A stretch of DNA of 64,000 nucleotides from Acanthochlamys bracteata. Taxonomy: Eukaryota > Streptophyta > Magnoliopsida > Pandanales > Velloziaceae. Shown piece by piece: positions 11,425 through 22,615 of this stretch; within the stretch, counting starts at the first letter, position 1, and each line of letters opens with the position of its first letter. Under the pieces are notes generated by a model, which saw nothing but the letters and a program-made list of their open reading frames with translations, made no database searches and had not been told where the DNA came from. The stretch lies in assembly GCA_019914995.1 (NCBI GenBank), contig CM034142.1:4669031-4733030 (forward strand), given 5' to 3'. Both the position numbers and the translations under genes were made by a program.

Positions 11425-12589
11425 TATGGAGCTTCCGCCTGGCTATGAGGTATCGGAAAGAATTGAATATGTCTGTAGGCTAAAAAGGGCTCTATATGGT
11501 TTGAAGCAATCTCCAAGAGCATGGTTTGGTAGATTTAGTCAAGCCTTGAGCAGATATGGTTACCGACAGAGTAATGCTGATCATACATTATTCTTGAAGA
11601 ACCAGAATGATAAGGTAACTGCTTTGATAATCTATGTTGATGATATGATTGTTACAGGTAATGATCATGAAGAAATTCAAAAATTGAAGACATATCTAGC
11701 TTCTGAATTTGAGATGAAAGAACTTGGAGAGTTGAAATATTTTTTGGGCATTGAAGTGGCCAGATCTAAGCAAGGTATTTTTCTATCACAAAGAAAATAT
11801 GTCCTTGACTTATTATCTGAGACGGGGATGTCAGATTGCAAACCTGCCGACACACCTATCATTGAGAATCATAACTTAGCAGAGCTCCCTAATCAAATGC
11901 CAGCAGCTAAGGAAAAATATCAGCGATTGGTGGGCAGGTTGATTTATTTATCACATACTCGCCCTAATATAGCATATGCTGTGAGCGTTGTCAGCCAGTT
12001 TATGCATTCTCCAAGTGTCGATCATATGGAAGCTGTGAACAGAATTTTGAGATATCTGAAGTCAGCACCAGGCAGGGGATTACTATTCAGAAAGAATAAT
12101 CATCTGAATATAGATGGATATACTGATGCAGACTGGGCAGGAGATAAGACGGATAGACGCTCTACATCCGGCTATTTTACATTTGTTGGAGGTAATCTAG
12201 TCACATGGAGGAGTAAGAAACAAAAAGTAGTTGCTCGATCTTCTGCTGAAGCTGAATATAGAGGAATGGCACATGGAGTTTGTGAACTTTTATGGCTTCG
12301 AATATTATTGATAGAGCTTGGTTTTCCTCAAAAGAGTTCTATGAAGCTATTTTGTGATAATAAGGTTGCAATAAATATTGCTCATAATCCAGTACAGCAT
12401 GATCGAACCAAGCATGTTGAGGTGGATCGACACTTTATTATAGAGAAACTGGATTCAAAGTTAATTGAGTTACCTTTTGTGACTTCAGAGGCACAGTTAG
12501 CAGATATATTGACAAAAGGAGTTTCAAGCAAAATCTTTCATAACTCACTGAGCAAGTTGGGCATTGATGATATTTTTGCACCAACTTGA
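11425..12589 (+). pseudogene. Copia pol, C-terminal part: RT and RNase H (separated from its N-terminus)
   Basis: About 388 residues open without a stop. RT motifs are ELPPGYE, RLKRALYGLKQSPRAW, and the catalytic YVDD in IIYVDDMIVTG (near 11630). Then come LGELKYFLGIEV and YQRLVGRLIYLSHTRPNIAY. RNase H follows, with GYTDADWAGD, RRSTSGY, WRSKKQKVVARSSAEAEY and CDNKVAINIAHNP. The stop at 12587-12589 overlaps the purine tract. This half alone would not be translated as a working enzyme because the start of RT is 9.2 kb upstream. Confidence 0.93.
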
Positions 12590-12596
12590 GGGGGAG
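12588..12596 (+). other. Polypurine tract of the outer copia
   Basis: GAGGGGGAG immediately before the LTR start TGTTGGCG. It overlaps the pol stop codon, a common copia arrangement. Confidence 0.85.
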
Positions 12597-12834
12597 TGTT
12601 GGCGTGAGTCAACAATATATTATTTTAGATATCTTTCCTTAGAATTATATTTTATTTTAGATATCTTTCTTAGAATTATATTTAGATATCTTTCTTTATT
12701 TAAAACTCTCCTTATTTAGATTTATAAGGAGTCTATATATATGTACTTATATTAATTGATAAGAATAAGATTGAAAGAGTTTTTCATCTAATTTATCCCT
12801 CTATTAATCTTTGTATATTCTTTGAGAACTGTCA
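12597..12834 (+). repeat. 3' LTR of the outer copia (right end estimated)
   Basis: Begins TGTTGGCGTGAGTCAACA after the purine tract. Inside it the motif TTAGATATCTTTC is repeated three times. The end is placed at ACTGTCA near 12834 by its CA terminus and LTR-like layout. The partner LTR is outside the window, so the end could be off by tens of bases. Confidence 0.65.
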
Positions 12835-13284
12835 TGTATCAAGCTGGTTATGATCTTAATTTACTTAAGGGTTTACATGTTGGTTTAAGATATGGTCACT
12901 ACTTCCACTATTTACACTTCCGCCTACTCTATTAATGTAGTCTTTTGATTGTTACATTAGATGGTTGTGATTCAATCAAGCGATCAGATTATAGAGGTCA
13001 AATTCATAAGAAAAATTGGTTCTATAGTTAAGACTTGTTTGTCGTGACTCTTCGATGAGGTTTGGAACAAATTACAATAAAGGGGTTTTTAGAAAAATAC
13101 AAGATAAATCGTGACCATCTGATCAAGTGATCGGAAAGTTGAATTAGAATAGTGCGGGAGTGCCTTTAAAAAAAAGTACTTATATTTCTAACGTTACATG
13201 CTAATAAATAGTTTGAGTATATAGATGGAAAAAATATGACTTACCAAATAATGTTATTATCCAATTATATATATATATATATAT
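12835..13284. other. No gene seen
   Basis: AT-rich sequence after the LTR. Short pieces near 13100-13170 (GATCAAGTGATCGG, GGGAGTGCCTTTA) resemble the foldback MITE that follows and may be an older fragment of it. A (TA)n run at 13267-13283 borders the next element. Confidence 0.5.
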
Positions 13285-13705
13285 GGGAAGAATAAAAGTA
13301 CTCTCTTTTTAGGAGCACTCCTGGGTACTCCCTATCCGGTTTATAGTCGGCATGACCTCCAAATCAAATCTCCACCATTGAATATGAAGAACTATGAGTT
13401 AGAAATATATCCATAAAATTTCAGCTCAATCGGACTATGAATTCACATCCATCCGGTCATTTGATCAAGATGACAGAAAGTAAGAAAACTTAAATATATA
13501 TATTGTATCATTTCTATCATCTTGATCAAGTGACCGGATGGATATAAATTCGTAGTCCGATTGAGTTGAAATTTTATGGATATGTTTTTAATTATAGTTC
13601 TTCATATCCAACAGTGGAGATTGAATTTAGATATCACTCCAACCATAAACCGGGGAGGGAGTGTCCGAGAGTGCCTTTAAGGAGGGAGTGCCTCTATCCC
13701 TCCCC
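13285..13705. mobile_element. Foldback MITE, copy A
   Basis: About 420 bp that folds back on itself. The left arm runs from GGGAAGAATAAAAGTACTC through CTCCACCATTGAATATGAAG and CAGCTCAATCGGACTA to GATCAAGATGACAGAAAG. The right arm returns the same blocks in reverse complement and ends TCCCTCCCC. (TA)n tracts flank both sides. There is no coding capacity. It shares arms with 13732-14000 and 53593-53986. The superfamily is unclear. Confidence 0.85.
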
Positions 13706-13731
13706 ATATATAGATATATATATATATATAT

Positions 13732-14000
13732 GGGATAGAATATAGGTACAATTATTTTAGAGGCACATATGTGTACATACCATTCAAAAGTGGCCGACTA
13801 GATTTCCAAATCTGATCTACATAGTTGGATATGAAGAAGTATGAGTTGAGGACATATTGATAAATTATCAGCTCAATCGGAATACGAACCGACCTACATT
13901 GGAACTTTTGATCAAAGTTATATAAAAACAAAATATATATCTTTTGTCAAATTTAATTTTTTATGTTATTTTGATCAAGAGTTCCGATAAAAGTCGAAAA
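13732..14000. mobile_element. Foldback MITE, copy B (right arm lost)
   Basis: Starts GGGATAGAATATAGG beside a (TA)n tract and carries the same left-arm blocks as the copy at 53593 (AGGCACATATGTGTACATA, AGTGGCCGACTAG, CAGCTCAATCGGAATACGAA). The returning arm begins (TTTTGATCAAGAGTTCCGAT) but stops near 14000, where unrelated sequence starts. Confidence 0.8.
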
Positions 14001-14001
14001 G

Positions 14002-14688
14002 TATGCATTGTGTTTAAATTTTAGATGTCCAATCACGAATTGAACAGCACTGCGTTATTTTATATTTCATGCATTAGTAAGGCAACTATTAAATTTGAAT
14101 ATTGAAGTAAGATAGACTCGAAGTAATGACCTTAAAATTTTTTAAAAGGTAAGAGACCCACGTGCTAACCAATTAATACACCACCTCAATATTGAATAAA
14201 GATGATTTAACTAGTATATAGTCGAAGTTAGGCCGAAATATGATGTCGAAATAAAGTTGACATTAGGTTAAAATAACGCAATATGAACTCAAAATTAAGT
14301 TGACATTATGTCGAATGAGGTTGCTATGGATTGCACGGTTGCACAGGTGCGATCAAGTACGACCCTACGCATCTAGTGAGACCTGTTTTGATCGCATTAT
14401 ATCGCACAACGTCACACTAGATGCAACCGTATTACACCTATTTTAAAATAAATTCTCTCACTAGGATTCGAACACATGTCTTATACATAAAAAACCACCA
14501 TCATTTTCAGTCGAACTAGAACATATCCTTATAAAAACTCACAAAATTTATTATTAATTTATATTGTGCAACTTAGGAATATGTAATAACGCATTTGTCC
14601 CCAAAGAACACCGAAACATATTATTCAACTGAGCCCATATATATGTTCGATTTGTGATTGAACGACTCAGATTTAGGCACAGCACATA
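14002..14688. mobile_element. Possible foldback element with ~45-bp inverted arms
   Basis: 14002-14046 and the reverse complement of 14644-14688 match at 33 of 45 positions by my count. Most differences are transitions. Both end in a CAATCACNAATYGAACA block. The interior (14050-14640) has no gene. It lies directly against truncated MITE copy B and may have cut it. Confidence 0.5.
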
Positions 14689-14798
14689 GTGACAACTATG
14701 CCGTTATCCAGCCTTATATATATATATATATGAAAAGTGGCATTTATGAATTTCACTATTCATATTATTTCACTATATAAATTTACACTAATGTGTGC

Positions 14799-15315
14799 AA
14801 GGTTACCAAAATTCCAAATTAAATCTTAAAATCCTATGATTTTACGATTCTATTTCACCAAAACGATCCTGATTTCATGAAAAATCTTTTTCGGTAAAAT
14901 CTCACCTTGATCCTGATTTAAATCTTAAAATCAATAAGATCCTGATCTTTTTACAATTTTATACAATTTTATTTTTGAAGAAAATTTTGTAATTAACTAA
15001 GAGGGAATCTTTTGTAAAATTTTAGAGAGTCTTCTATAAAATTTAAGAAGATTTTTTTAAAAAGTATAATTTGGAGAAATTTTTTTTAATTTTAGAGTGA
15101 TTTTTTATAAAATTTAAAGATTAAAATTTTTTTTAATGTGCTAACTTTTTTTAAATATATGAAAAATTCTTGTAAAAGATCTTTAATAATATTAAAAAAA
15201 TTGTTTATAAAATTTATCAGTATGTAAAATCTTACAATCTTATTTTAAAATCTCGATTTTATGATTCTACTCAATCGAAACGATACTACCTATAATCCCG
15301 ATCTTAACAACCTTG
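14799..15315. mobile_element. Possible MITE ending in CAAGGTT...AACCTTG
   Basis: Inverted ends CAAGGTTA (14799) and AACAACCTTG (to 15315) enclose about 500 bp of AT-rich sequence. ATTTTAYGATTCTA, then ACNATMC-like blocks, appear near both ends (14835 and 15256). No clear duplication was found. A tentative call from ends and layout only. Confidence 0.4.
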
Positions 15316-15888
15316 TATGTGTGTATATTTAGATATAAGTGGCTCTAATCCATATACTATACTTTTTTCCGAGTGGAGTCTTTCATAAACAACTTTTTGA
15401 GGTTAAACCAAATAATTGGTATGATGTTTTGGAAAAGGTAATAGTTTAAGTTTTATAATCACCATTTCTATAACCAGTAGAGCAGAATTACGAAAGGCAC
15501 CTATATGTCTAAGTGATGTATGCTTAAATTATAAAGATATGCACAAAGAATTATGATGCAAAAACGAGCCACTTAAATTATAAAGATATAGAAATTATAG
15601 TCTCTTGTATTGCATATTTTATCTCGTACGTTTACATCTCTAGTAAGTGTGCACATTTACAAATAGGTGTGCATATAATATATAAGCATGCGTGTTTACA
15701 TTCATTATAGTTTTTGAAGATGAAACTTTGCATAAAGAATTTCCTAACAGTATGTTAAAATAGCAGGCGGAGTAAGGAAGGTGAAAGATTAATGGAGGTT
15801 AAAGTAATGCAGGAGAGGAGAAGGAAGTGGAAGTCATTTAATCTAACCTTAATTATGCTAGTAAGGATAGTGAATTGTAATAAGTTAA
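15316..15888. other. No gene seen
   Basis: AT-rich intergenic sequence. The last three bases (TAA, 15886-15888) are the left target duplication of the Harbinger element. Confidence 0.5.
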
Positions 15889-16059
15889 CGGTGTTTGTTT
15901 AGAAGAGCAAAGTGAGAGGATGAATAAGGTAAACTTTTGTAAAAAACAAAAATATTCTTTTTTATTTTCCCTTTTTTGTTTATTTTTTTATTTTTTATTT
16001 AAATTGAAAATTAAATTAAATTAATAATAATAAATTTTAAACTAAAACCTAGATATTTT

Positions 16060-17405
16060 AGGACAAGATATTTTTATTGAAGTTCACAATAAAAATGATT
16101 AAAATATCTGTTTAGAATATCACTAGAAATATCAAACAAAATTGGAGAAAACAATATGAACAGAATCCTTCTTTGGTCCTTTTCCACCGTTGCCCCCCTC
16201 TTTGAACGCACAAAAGTCTTGAAGATAATATAGTTTAAGAGATATTTTAGAAATAAAAATATAGAACAAACTTCAAAAAGAAATCTCTAATTTACCTTAT
16301 TCAATTAATATGACCCTTTTTCATTACATAAAAGTGTTATTTTATAAGAGATATTTTAGAAGAAAATATGTGAATGAATTTCACCATAAAAAGTTTTAAA
16401 TTGTTTGTTGAGAATACCAAAAGAAATATAAAAGATGATTAAAGAAGAACATATATAAAAAAACCACCCTTAGACCCTATTTGACCGTCATTTGACCCCT
16501 TTTCAAATACACAAAAGTGTAAATCATGAAGTTTATAAGAGATATTTAGGAGAATTTCACAAAAACAGTCTAGGAATGTCTGCTGAAAGATGAATAGAAA
16601 TATGAAGAGAAAATTGAAGAAGAAACACTAAAAAAATCCCTCTTCGACCTCAACTTTATTCCACTATTATTGGACTCCTTTTCGAATACACAAAAGTTCA
16701 AAATATCATACAAGTTACAAGAGATATGTTAGGAGGAGATTGTTGATTGAATTTCGCAATCAAATATCTTGAAACGTTTATTGAGAATACCATTACAAAT
16801 ATAGAACAAAATCAAATAAAAATATTAAAAAATCCTCTTTGACCCTATTCAAATACATAACTGTTAAAATATTTGCACTTTATAGGAGACATTTAAAGAG
16901 AAGATTCATAACTGAAATACAAAACAAAAATTGAAAAATATATATGAAAAAACCCCTAGTTCACCCTTCTCGACCTTGTTCAAATGTCATTGGATCCCTT
17001 TTCCAGATACGTAAGTGTTAGGTTTATACACCTTATAAGAGATATTTTACGAGAAGATTTGTGATTATATTCACAATAAGTATATGAATATTTGCTGAGA
17101 ATATTGTTAGAAATATAGAACAAAATTGAAGAAAAAAATATGACATAAAAACTATCTTCAACCTTCACACCATTGTTCGACTCCTTTCCGTATACACAAA
17201 ATTGTTAAAAGATCATGGAGTTTATTAAAGATATCTTCGGAGAAGATTCCTAATTCAATTTCACAATAAAAGTTTAGGAGCATTTGCTGAGAATTCACTA
17301 GATATAGAACAAAATTTAAAAAGAAAATATTAGAAACAACCCTCTTCTTCGATCGATTTTCCCCTATTTGACTGTAATTCGACCCCTCTTCAAAATCACT
17401 TAGGA
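16060..17405. repeat. Tandem array, about 8 diverged units of ~190 bp
   Basis: A core AAGAGATATTTTAGGAGAAG-like block recurs near 16077, 16241, 16350, 16541, 16733, 16888, 17041 and 17230, with spacings of 109 to 192 bp. Full units also share AATTTCACAATAAAAG, TTGCTGAGAATACC, AAATATAGAACAAAAT, a CCCTCTTYGACC block and AATACACAAAAGTGTT. Shorter spacings are deleted units. There is no coding potential. Confidence 0.85.
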
Positions 17406-18029
17406 TTAACAATACATATATCCAAATATTCTATGCATTACTAGATTTTGGAATTAGCAAGTTTAGTTGTGAGAAACAAGTTTCACTTCCATACATACCC
17501 ATAGATACTCTACACTTGTTTGGTTTGGTAGAAAAAATTAGGCTATTATATAAAGAAAGAAAAAAAACAGAAGAAAAAAAAAGAAGTCACAACAAGAACC
17601 AACTTAAGCTTGAGCACCAGACATCAATAGAGTACACTCGTACTTTGCCCTTGTGCATGTTACAGTAATGCTCTTAACTTACTGTGATTTTCCATCAGAA
17701 AAAAGATAACATTGTGGATGAAGATGACCTTCAACACCGAGTTCATCTAAAAGATTTACATGCTTGTGCTCTAAAATTGGCTATTCCTTACCCCTAACTT
17801 TTTCATATGCAAAGTTCATTATAATTGTAACAACACTATCTATAGCTCCTTAAATCACTCCATCCCAGCAACCTCTTTAGTATTCCCCTTTATTCTCTTA
17901 TATCAACACTTTGAAGCATCTAGTTGTCTTTCAACAGGTGCAATTCTATCAACAGTCTCTATCTCTTTATCATTCAATGCAAATCATTCAAATCTGTACG
18001 ATTACTAGATACTAAGTCATCTACTTTTC

Positions 18030-18560
18030 GAATTAGTTAACATTTGCCTCTCTTCTCGAACTATCTTTTATCTCAGATGTAGTCCTTGCTTCAGCACATG
18101 TAATTCTATCACCTCCTTCTAGAACTACTTTCCAGTGAGGGAAATTATTTATTCCTTCATGCAGCAGCTTTAGCATTCTGGTTTTAACAAAAAGGGAATC
18201 TTTGTAGAATAAAAAATAATAAACCCAATTAATACTGCAAATTGTTACTAAAACATGACTAGCAAATTGTACTAGTAACACAATTTTAGACAAATCCACT
18301 TAAAAGATCCTTAAATAAGTTTCAAATAGGAGCACACGTTTTCTCTTAATGAGTTGTAGATTTGTTACTTGTCTAGTACTTTATCAAAAAATAAGTCTTT
18401 TGTCTCCTTAAGTGTGTTATCATACGGTTGTGTCATGAACGATCCCTTGATTCTATTTCTGATTTGCTGTTTTAACAAGTCATCAAAAATAGCATCATCT
18501 ATGGCACTCTCCACAAAAGAGGATCACTTTGTACACATGCATTTGTTTTGTGTATTTTTC
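18030..18560 (-). pseudogene. Myb/SANT-like protein of the Harbinger element (decayed)
   Basis: On the minus strand near 18520-18380 the reading is AIDDAIFDDLLKQQIRNRIK, followed by GSFMTQPYDNTLKE. This matches the Myb/SANT-like DNA-binding domain that Harbinger elements encode next to the transposase. Stops and shifts break it upstream and downstream. The frame 18299-18033 continues as an 88-residue open stretch ending in a charged tail. In intact elements this protein helps bring the transposase to the DNA ends. Assignment rests on this motif and the neighbouring transposase. Confidence 0.6.
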
Positions 18561-18869
18561 TCTTTGGTTGTCATATTAACTTTTGGTTGATGAAAAGGCA
18601 CAATTATAGCATTAATAGCATTGTAATATCAACAACATAAATAAAATTTTATGAAACAAATAAAAAATCAATAATCCAATTCATAAATAAAAGTTAACAT
18701 GAAAAGTTAACAAAACTAATAGCTCATGAAAGATAAATAGAAATGATAAGATTATCGTGTGTAATCCCTCCACACAGCAAGTGCAATTTCATCTATGGAG
18801 TCTCGTCATTGTGTATCTTCCTCATGATTATCATCCTTGAAGGAATTGTTGATCTGAATTATTTGGTTG

Positions 18870-19960
18870 GCTTCATCTACTTCTCTTCTAAGGGATTTGT
18901 CTAGGTCTTCACTTATTAAGAAGATATGCATAATGCAACATGCTAATATGATTTTTGTTGGACTCTAACAATAAACAAAAAGTTCATCTCAACTTGATAT
19001 GATAGGAAATCATTTCGTTAGTACGTCAAATGTTCTTTCAATGTTATTACATAATGGTGCATACCAAAAGTTGAACAACTTCATTATTTCTTGGTGGATT
19101 TGATGAATACTCTCTTAAATGGTACCGAATCCATTTATAAGGTGTAATTAGTCTAGTCATCATCTGAAACCAATCGTCAATAAGGTAGAATTCTTCTAAA
19201 ATAATAACATGTCACCAAATGTTGTTATAAGGGTTAAATTTTAAATAAATATATATTGTAATTAGTGATTACTTTATGGTATTCTTAGTAGACATTGTAT
19301 TTAATGCATCCTTTATAATTCTAGAGTCAGATGACGATTCTTCTCAACCAACCAAAACATATATAAATCTAAGATCAAATCACAAGCGACCGACACATTT
19401 TATATAGGATTTTCCTTTCTACCAGATATATAAAGGCATTTGTGGAGAAAACATTAACTCGAATACGTTTTCACCTATTGCACTAACACAATCCTAATAT
19501 TGAAATTTACTTAATAATATAAATTTATTAAAATAACAGTCTGGAATATTGTTCTCATCTTGAAAAAAGGATACAAGTTATGGCTATTGTATTTTTCTGA
19601 AGAAATTTATGATCCATATGACTATTGCAAAAGTCCCTCCTTCTAATTCTATGGCGACACTTAAAACATTATAGAAGTGGCAATTAATAGTCTTCCAAAT
19701 CATTATAGTATACCTTGCGCCATATATTTCTTAGATTTTGTGAAATAATACCTATAAAATAGTAACTCGTTCTTCTATACTAGCTTGCCGCGTAAGACAA
19801 AAACCGCCATATGTCACTAGCATGCAACACCATTTTGTAAAAGCCTATGGACCATCTAGCAAATGCAATAACACCTGTCCTCATAGCAATGACACTAACT
19901 ACTCGATGTCAATCATTTCTCTTTCTTTCATAACTTCAGGGCCGATTTCACTTCCTGTTC
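18870..19960 (-). pseudogene. PIF/Harbinger DDE transposase (decayed)
   Basis: Read on the minus strand with several frame changes. An N-terminal part is near 19800-19640 (IEERVTIL...TINCHFYNVL). A DCVGAI-like relic lies near 19480. SGRKENPI then NVSVACDLILDLYMFWLV lies near 19430-19340, where intact enzymes read GRKG-PTQNVLAACDFDLRF-YVLAGWEGSAHDSR. Next come YLIDDWFQMMTRLITPYK at about 19180, YHLREYSSNPPRNNEVV, ERTFDVLTK and IILACCIMHIF. The catalytic signature is damaged and many stops are present. Confidence 0.82.
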
Positions 19961-20588
19961 TATTGAGTTGCTTTTGTAATATTTAAAAGTAAATAAGAAA
20001 CAACGTGTGGTATAACCAAATGATACCATCACACTTAATCTTACATCCATATGGAACCGTGATAACTTACATACAAACCAAAAATGAAGAAATATCTTGT
20101 CTTGATTCTTGAAAGCAAAAGAAATAGGAATGAAAAAAAGGAGAAGAATAAGATTGAAAATTGAGAAGGAAGCCAGTAAGAAAAAAAATCATCATAGCAA
20201 TTCAGAAACGAGAGATAAACCTGAATCGAAATCGAAATCCAAAAAGATCTAAGAGGAAGTATACTAGTGGATCAAGAGAACAAAAATTATCAGATTTAGG
20301 AGAAGGTCAGTAGTTCGCCGAGCTAAAGCTTCAACAGACAGGGAAAATATCAGGGAATGGTTAGAAGCTTCGATTTAATCAATGGAACGGTGGTTTGAGA
20401 GATCACGTGAGAGGAAAAAAATATCAAAGGAGGGCAAAATTGGAAGAGAAAAATATAGCTAAGAAAATTATTCTTTTAACACCTTAGGCTTCTTTATGAA
20501 TTTCAATCTATACAAACTTAATGAATGTGCAGTGCTTCACGCTTCACCTTTATTAACCTTCTTTCACCTTAATTCAAACAAGGAGTAA

Positions 20589-21149
20589 GATAACTTAGAC
20601 CATTATGATAAATTTTGTCAAAATTAATAATTTAGAAGGGAATAATATGATTCGCACTCATGCTCATGTGTACGATAAGGATGGCATGCGTTTTTACTAT
20701 GCAATTTAACATATGGGTATGCAAAATAAACGATTAACTATTATACAAGTTATTTATTATTGACGCTTATTTTTTCATTTGGAAAAAATAGAGTATACGC
20801 ATTTTTGCACACTTACAAATATACACACGTAAATTTTACACTTGTACAGCAATAATAATGTATACGAATAAAATACAATGAAAGAGGCAAAAATGTCATT
20901 TTAACATAAAATTAAAGTCAGATGTTTTCAGTGATTTATTGAACTTGAAAGTTTAGGAAAATTTTTTCCTAACTTTTTTAAGTGTTTAGCATCTTTATTA
21001 TTACTCAGTACAATATTCTTCTTTTTTTGCTAATTATAGACAGAGGGTTTGGGTTCCAGCTTTTGCTTTTCTTAATTTTACCATTTTATAACTTAAGCGT
21101 GCCATGAATTATTATTATACTTGTTAAGCATCTTGTAGAAAACACTGAA
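20589..21149. other. No gene seen
   Basis: AT-rich intergenic sequence without an open frame of note or a clear repeat. Confidence 0.5.
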
Positions 21150-21982
21150 TATGAGAAATGAATTGAGTTTGGTAGTTTAAAACTTCAAATAACCTTTAGA
21201 CAAATTCATTTTGAATCTAGTCAATTGCATAACATTGTTTCCTGCACAGAATAATTAGGACAATAAAGAAAGACAGATTAAGAAACTATCAAAATTAGAT
21301 ATATGTTTTGTGTATGTCCATTACACTTTAAAACTTTCATATAATGTTCACTAGCATTCACCAACGTTATAACAACTAGACTTGATACTCTTCCAAACAC
21401 CTCACCTTACTAGATGTCCTAGGTCGGACAACTCTATACATCCTCCTAAACTTTGCCAAATCCCTCCGGCTACACTGCACAAATGTTAGCCAATGCCTAA
21501 ATAAACATCGACAGCGTACACTTAGGCCCACAAAGGAGAGAACTCACATGTTTTCTCTACAACTCTTAGTTAACAATGTTTAGAAAATTGTATGCATTGA
21601 GTTACGACACTAATCACGCTCTCTATAACAAATAAGCACATAGCAAACAAGCTAGAGTGTATCACGAAAACACAATTAATAATCTCAATAGAAGCTCCTA
21701 GGTTTGTAAGTTTTTCTCTGATAGTGAAATCAAGTTCTATTTGTTTATAAATTTTCTTATTCTGTAATGCTTGCCTTTATACCTAGAATATTTACTTAGA
21801 TGTAGAACCAAATATGCAAGCTCTGATTGACTCTTCAATGATCGAATTGAATACATAAATAGATCTAATTACAATGGCTAGAAGGAATATTTCACGATCG
21901 ATACTTTCCTTCAGCAGCGATACCTTCATAAATATGCTAGAGTTCCTTTATTCAATTATTGCAATATTTCTATATACATCTT
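21150..21982. repeat. Possible left part of an old Sirevirus-like LTR
   Basis: ATGAATTGAGTTTGGTAG near 21158 resembles GTGAATTGAGTTGGTAG near the start of the LTR at 2176. Later CACCTTACTAGATG and CCCTCCGGCTAC recall its middle section. The rest is diverged. The copia element at 21983 would have interrupted it, with the remainder at 30298-31250. Weak but consistent. Confidence 0.35.
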
Positions 21983-22615
21983 TGACGGGGTGACAACTTG
22001 TGACAAATGTCTACATATTAAGTATACCCTTTTTTGTGCATCAACAAGATATCAACTACTCAAATATAATTCAATTGCAATAACCACGCACAAAAACCCG
22101 ATTTCTATTATCTCAATAATAATGGCTAGAGTATACGCATTGGTTCAAACCACAATAATAAAGGAAGGTATAGTTTGATATCAGTTAGTCTTTGTGGTGG
22201 ACGAAATTGAGCAAAGAGATTTCTTCTACTCCTCTTTTCTTCTCTTTCCGTGGTAGAACAGCAGGGATGATTTTTGTAGTGGCACACAACAAGCAGTGGC
22301 GGCTGACAGTAAGCAGTGCTGCAGTGGATAGTAAGCAGCAGAGTGCCGGCGCCGGCGTGGAGTGGGAGGGTGACTGCAACAAAGATGGAGCAAAAAAGGA
22401 GAAGAATAACAACTCAACTCTTTTTCTCTTTCTCTCTCCTCTCTCTTTTTATTTTTTTTCTTTTCCTGCTGTGGCAGTGCTGTTCCCTTCAAAATCTCTC
22501 TCCTCCTTCTATCTGTTTTCTTATTTTTGTTTCTTTAGTTTTAAGAAATTACACTTAGGTCCAGCAATATAGAAAATGAATTATTTTGGTCCTCCACATT
22601 GGAGTGAACCCAACA
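21983..22615 (-). repeat. 3' LTR of the old copia
   Basis: Aligns along its length with 29654-30297. Shared blocks are GAGCAAAGAGATTTCTTYTACTC, GGGATGATTTT, GGGTGACTGCARCAARGATGG and GTCCTCCACATT. It ends CCCAACA, i.e. TGTTGGG on the minus strand. Several short overlapping open frames inside it are not genes. Confidence 0.85.

Larger units (their letters stand above)
1..12834 (+). mobile_element. Ty1/copia LTR retrotransposon, 5' part off-window, split by a nested element
   Basis: The pol order is protease, integrase, reverse transcriptase, RNase H, which is the copia order. The left part ends at 2175 and the right part resumes at 11425, after the TSD copy. Removing 2176-11424 rejoins the RT reading frame exactly. 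The 3' end shows a purine tract and an LTR start (TGTTGG at 12597). The 5' LTR and most of gag lie before the window. The coding part still reads well over long stretches but has frameshifts, so the element is dead but not very old. Confidence 0.9.
15889..20585 (-). mobile_element. PIF/Harbinger DNA transposon (defective)
   Basis: Ends are CGGTGTTTGTTTAG (15889) and, reading inward from the right, CTCCTTGTTTGAATTAAG. TAA lies directly outside both ends (15886-15888 and 20586-20588), the 3-bp duplication typical of PIF/Harbinger. Inside, on the minus strand, are relics of the two usual genes: a Myb/SANT-like protein and a DDE transposase. A tandem array fills 16060-17405. The 4.7-kb length suits a once-autonomous element carrying the array. 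Confidence 0.8.

Noticed and set aside
16060..17405. CRISPR-like array
   Set aside because: Units are ~190 bp, diverged and without constant-length spacers, in a plant genome; it is a transposon-borne tandem array.
22185..22572. Several overlapping open frames on both strands
   Set aside because: They lie inside the old copia LTR and have low-complexity Ser, Phe or Glu runs. The paired LTR at 29654 does not keep them.
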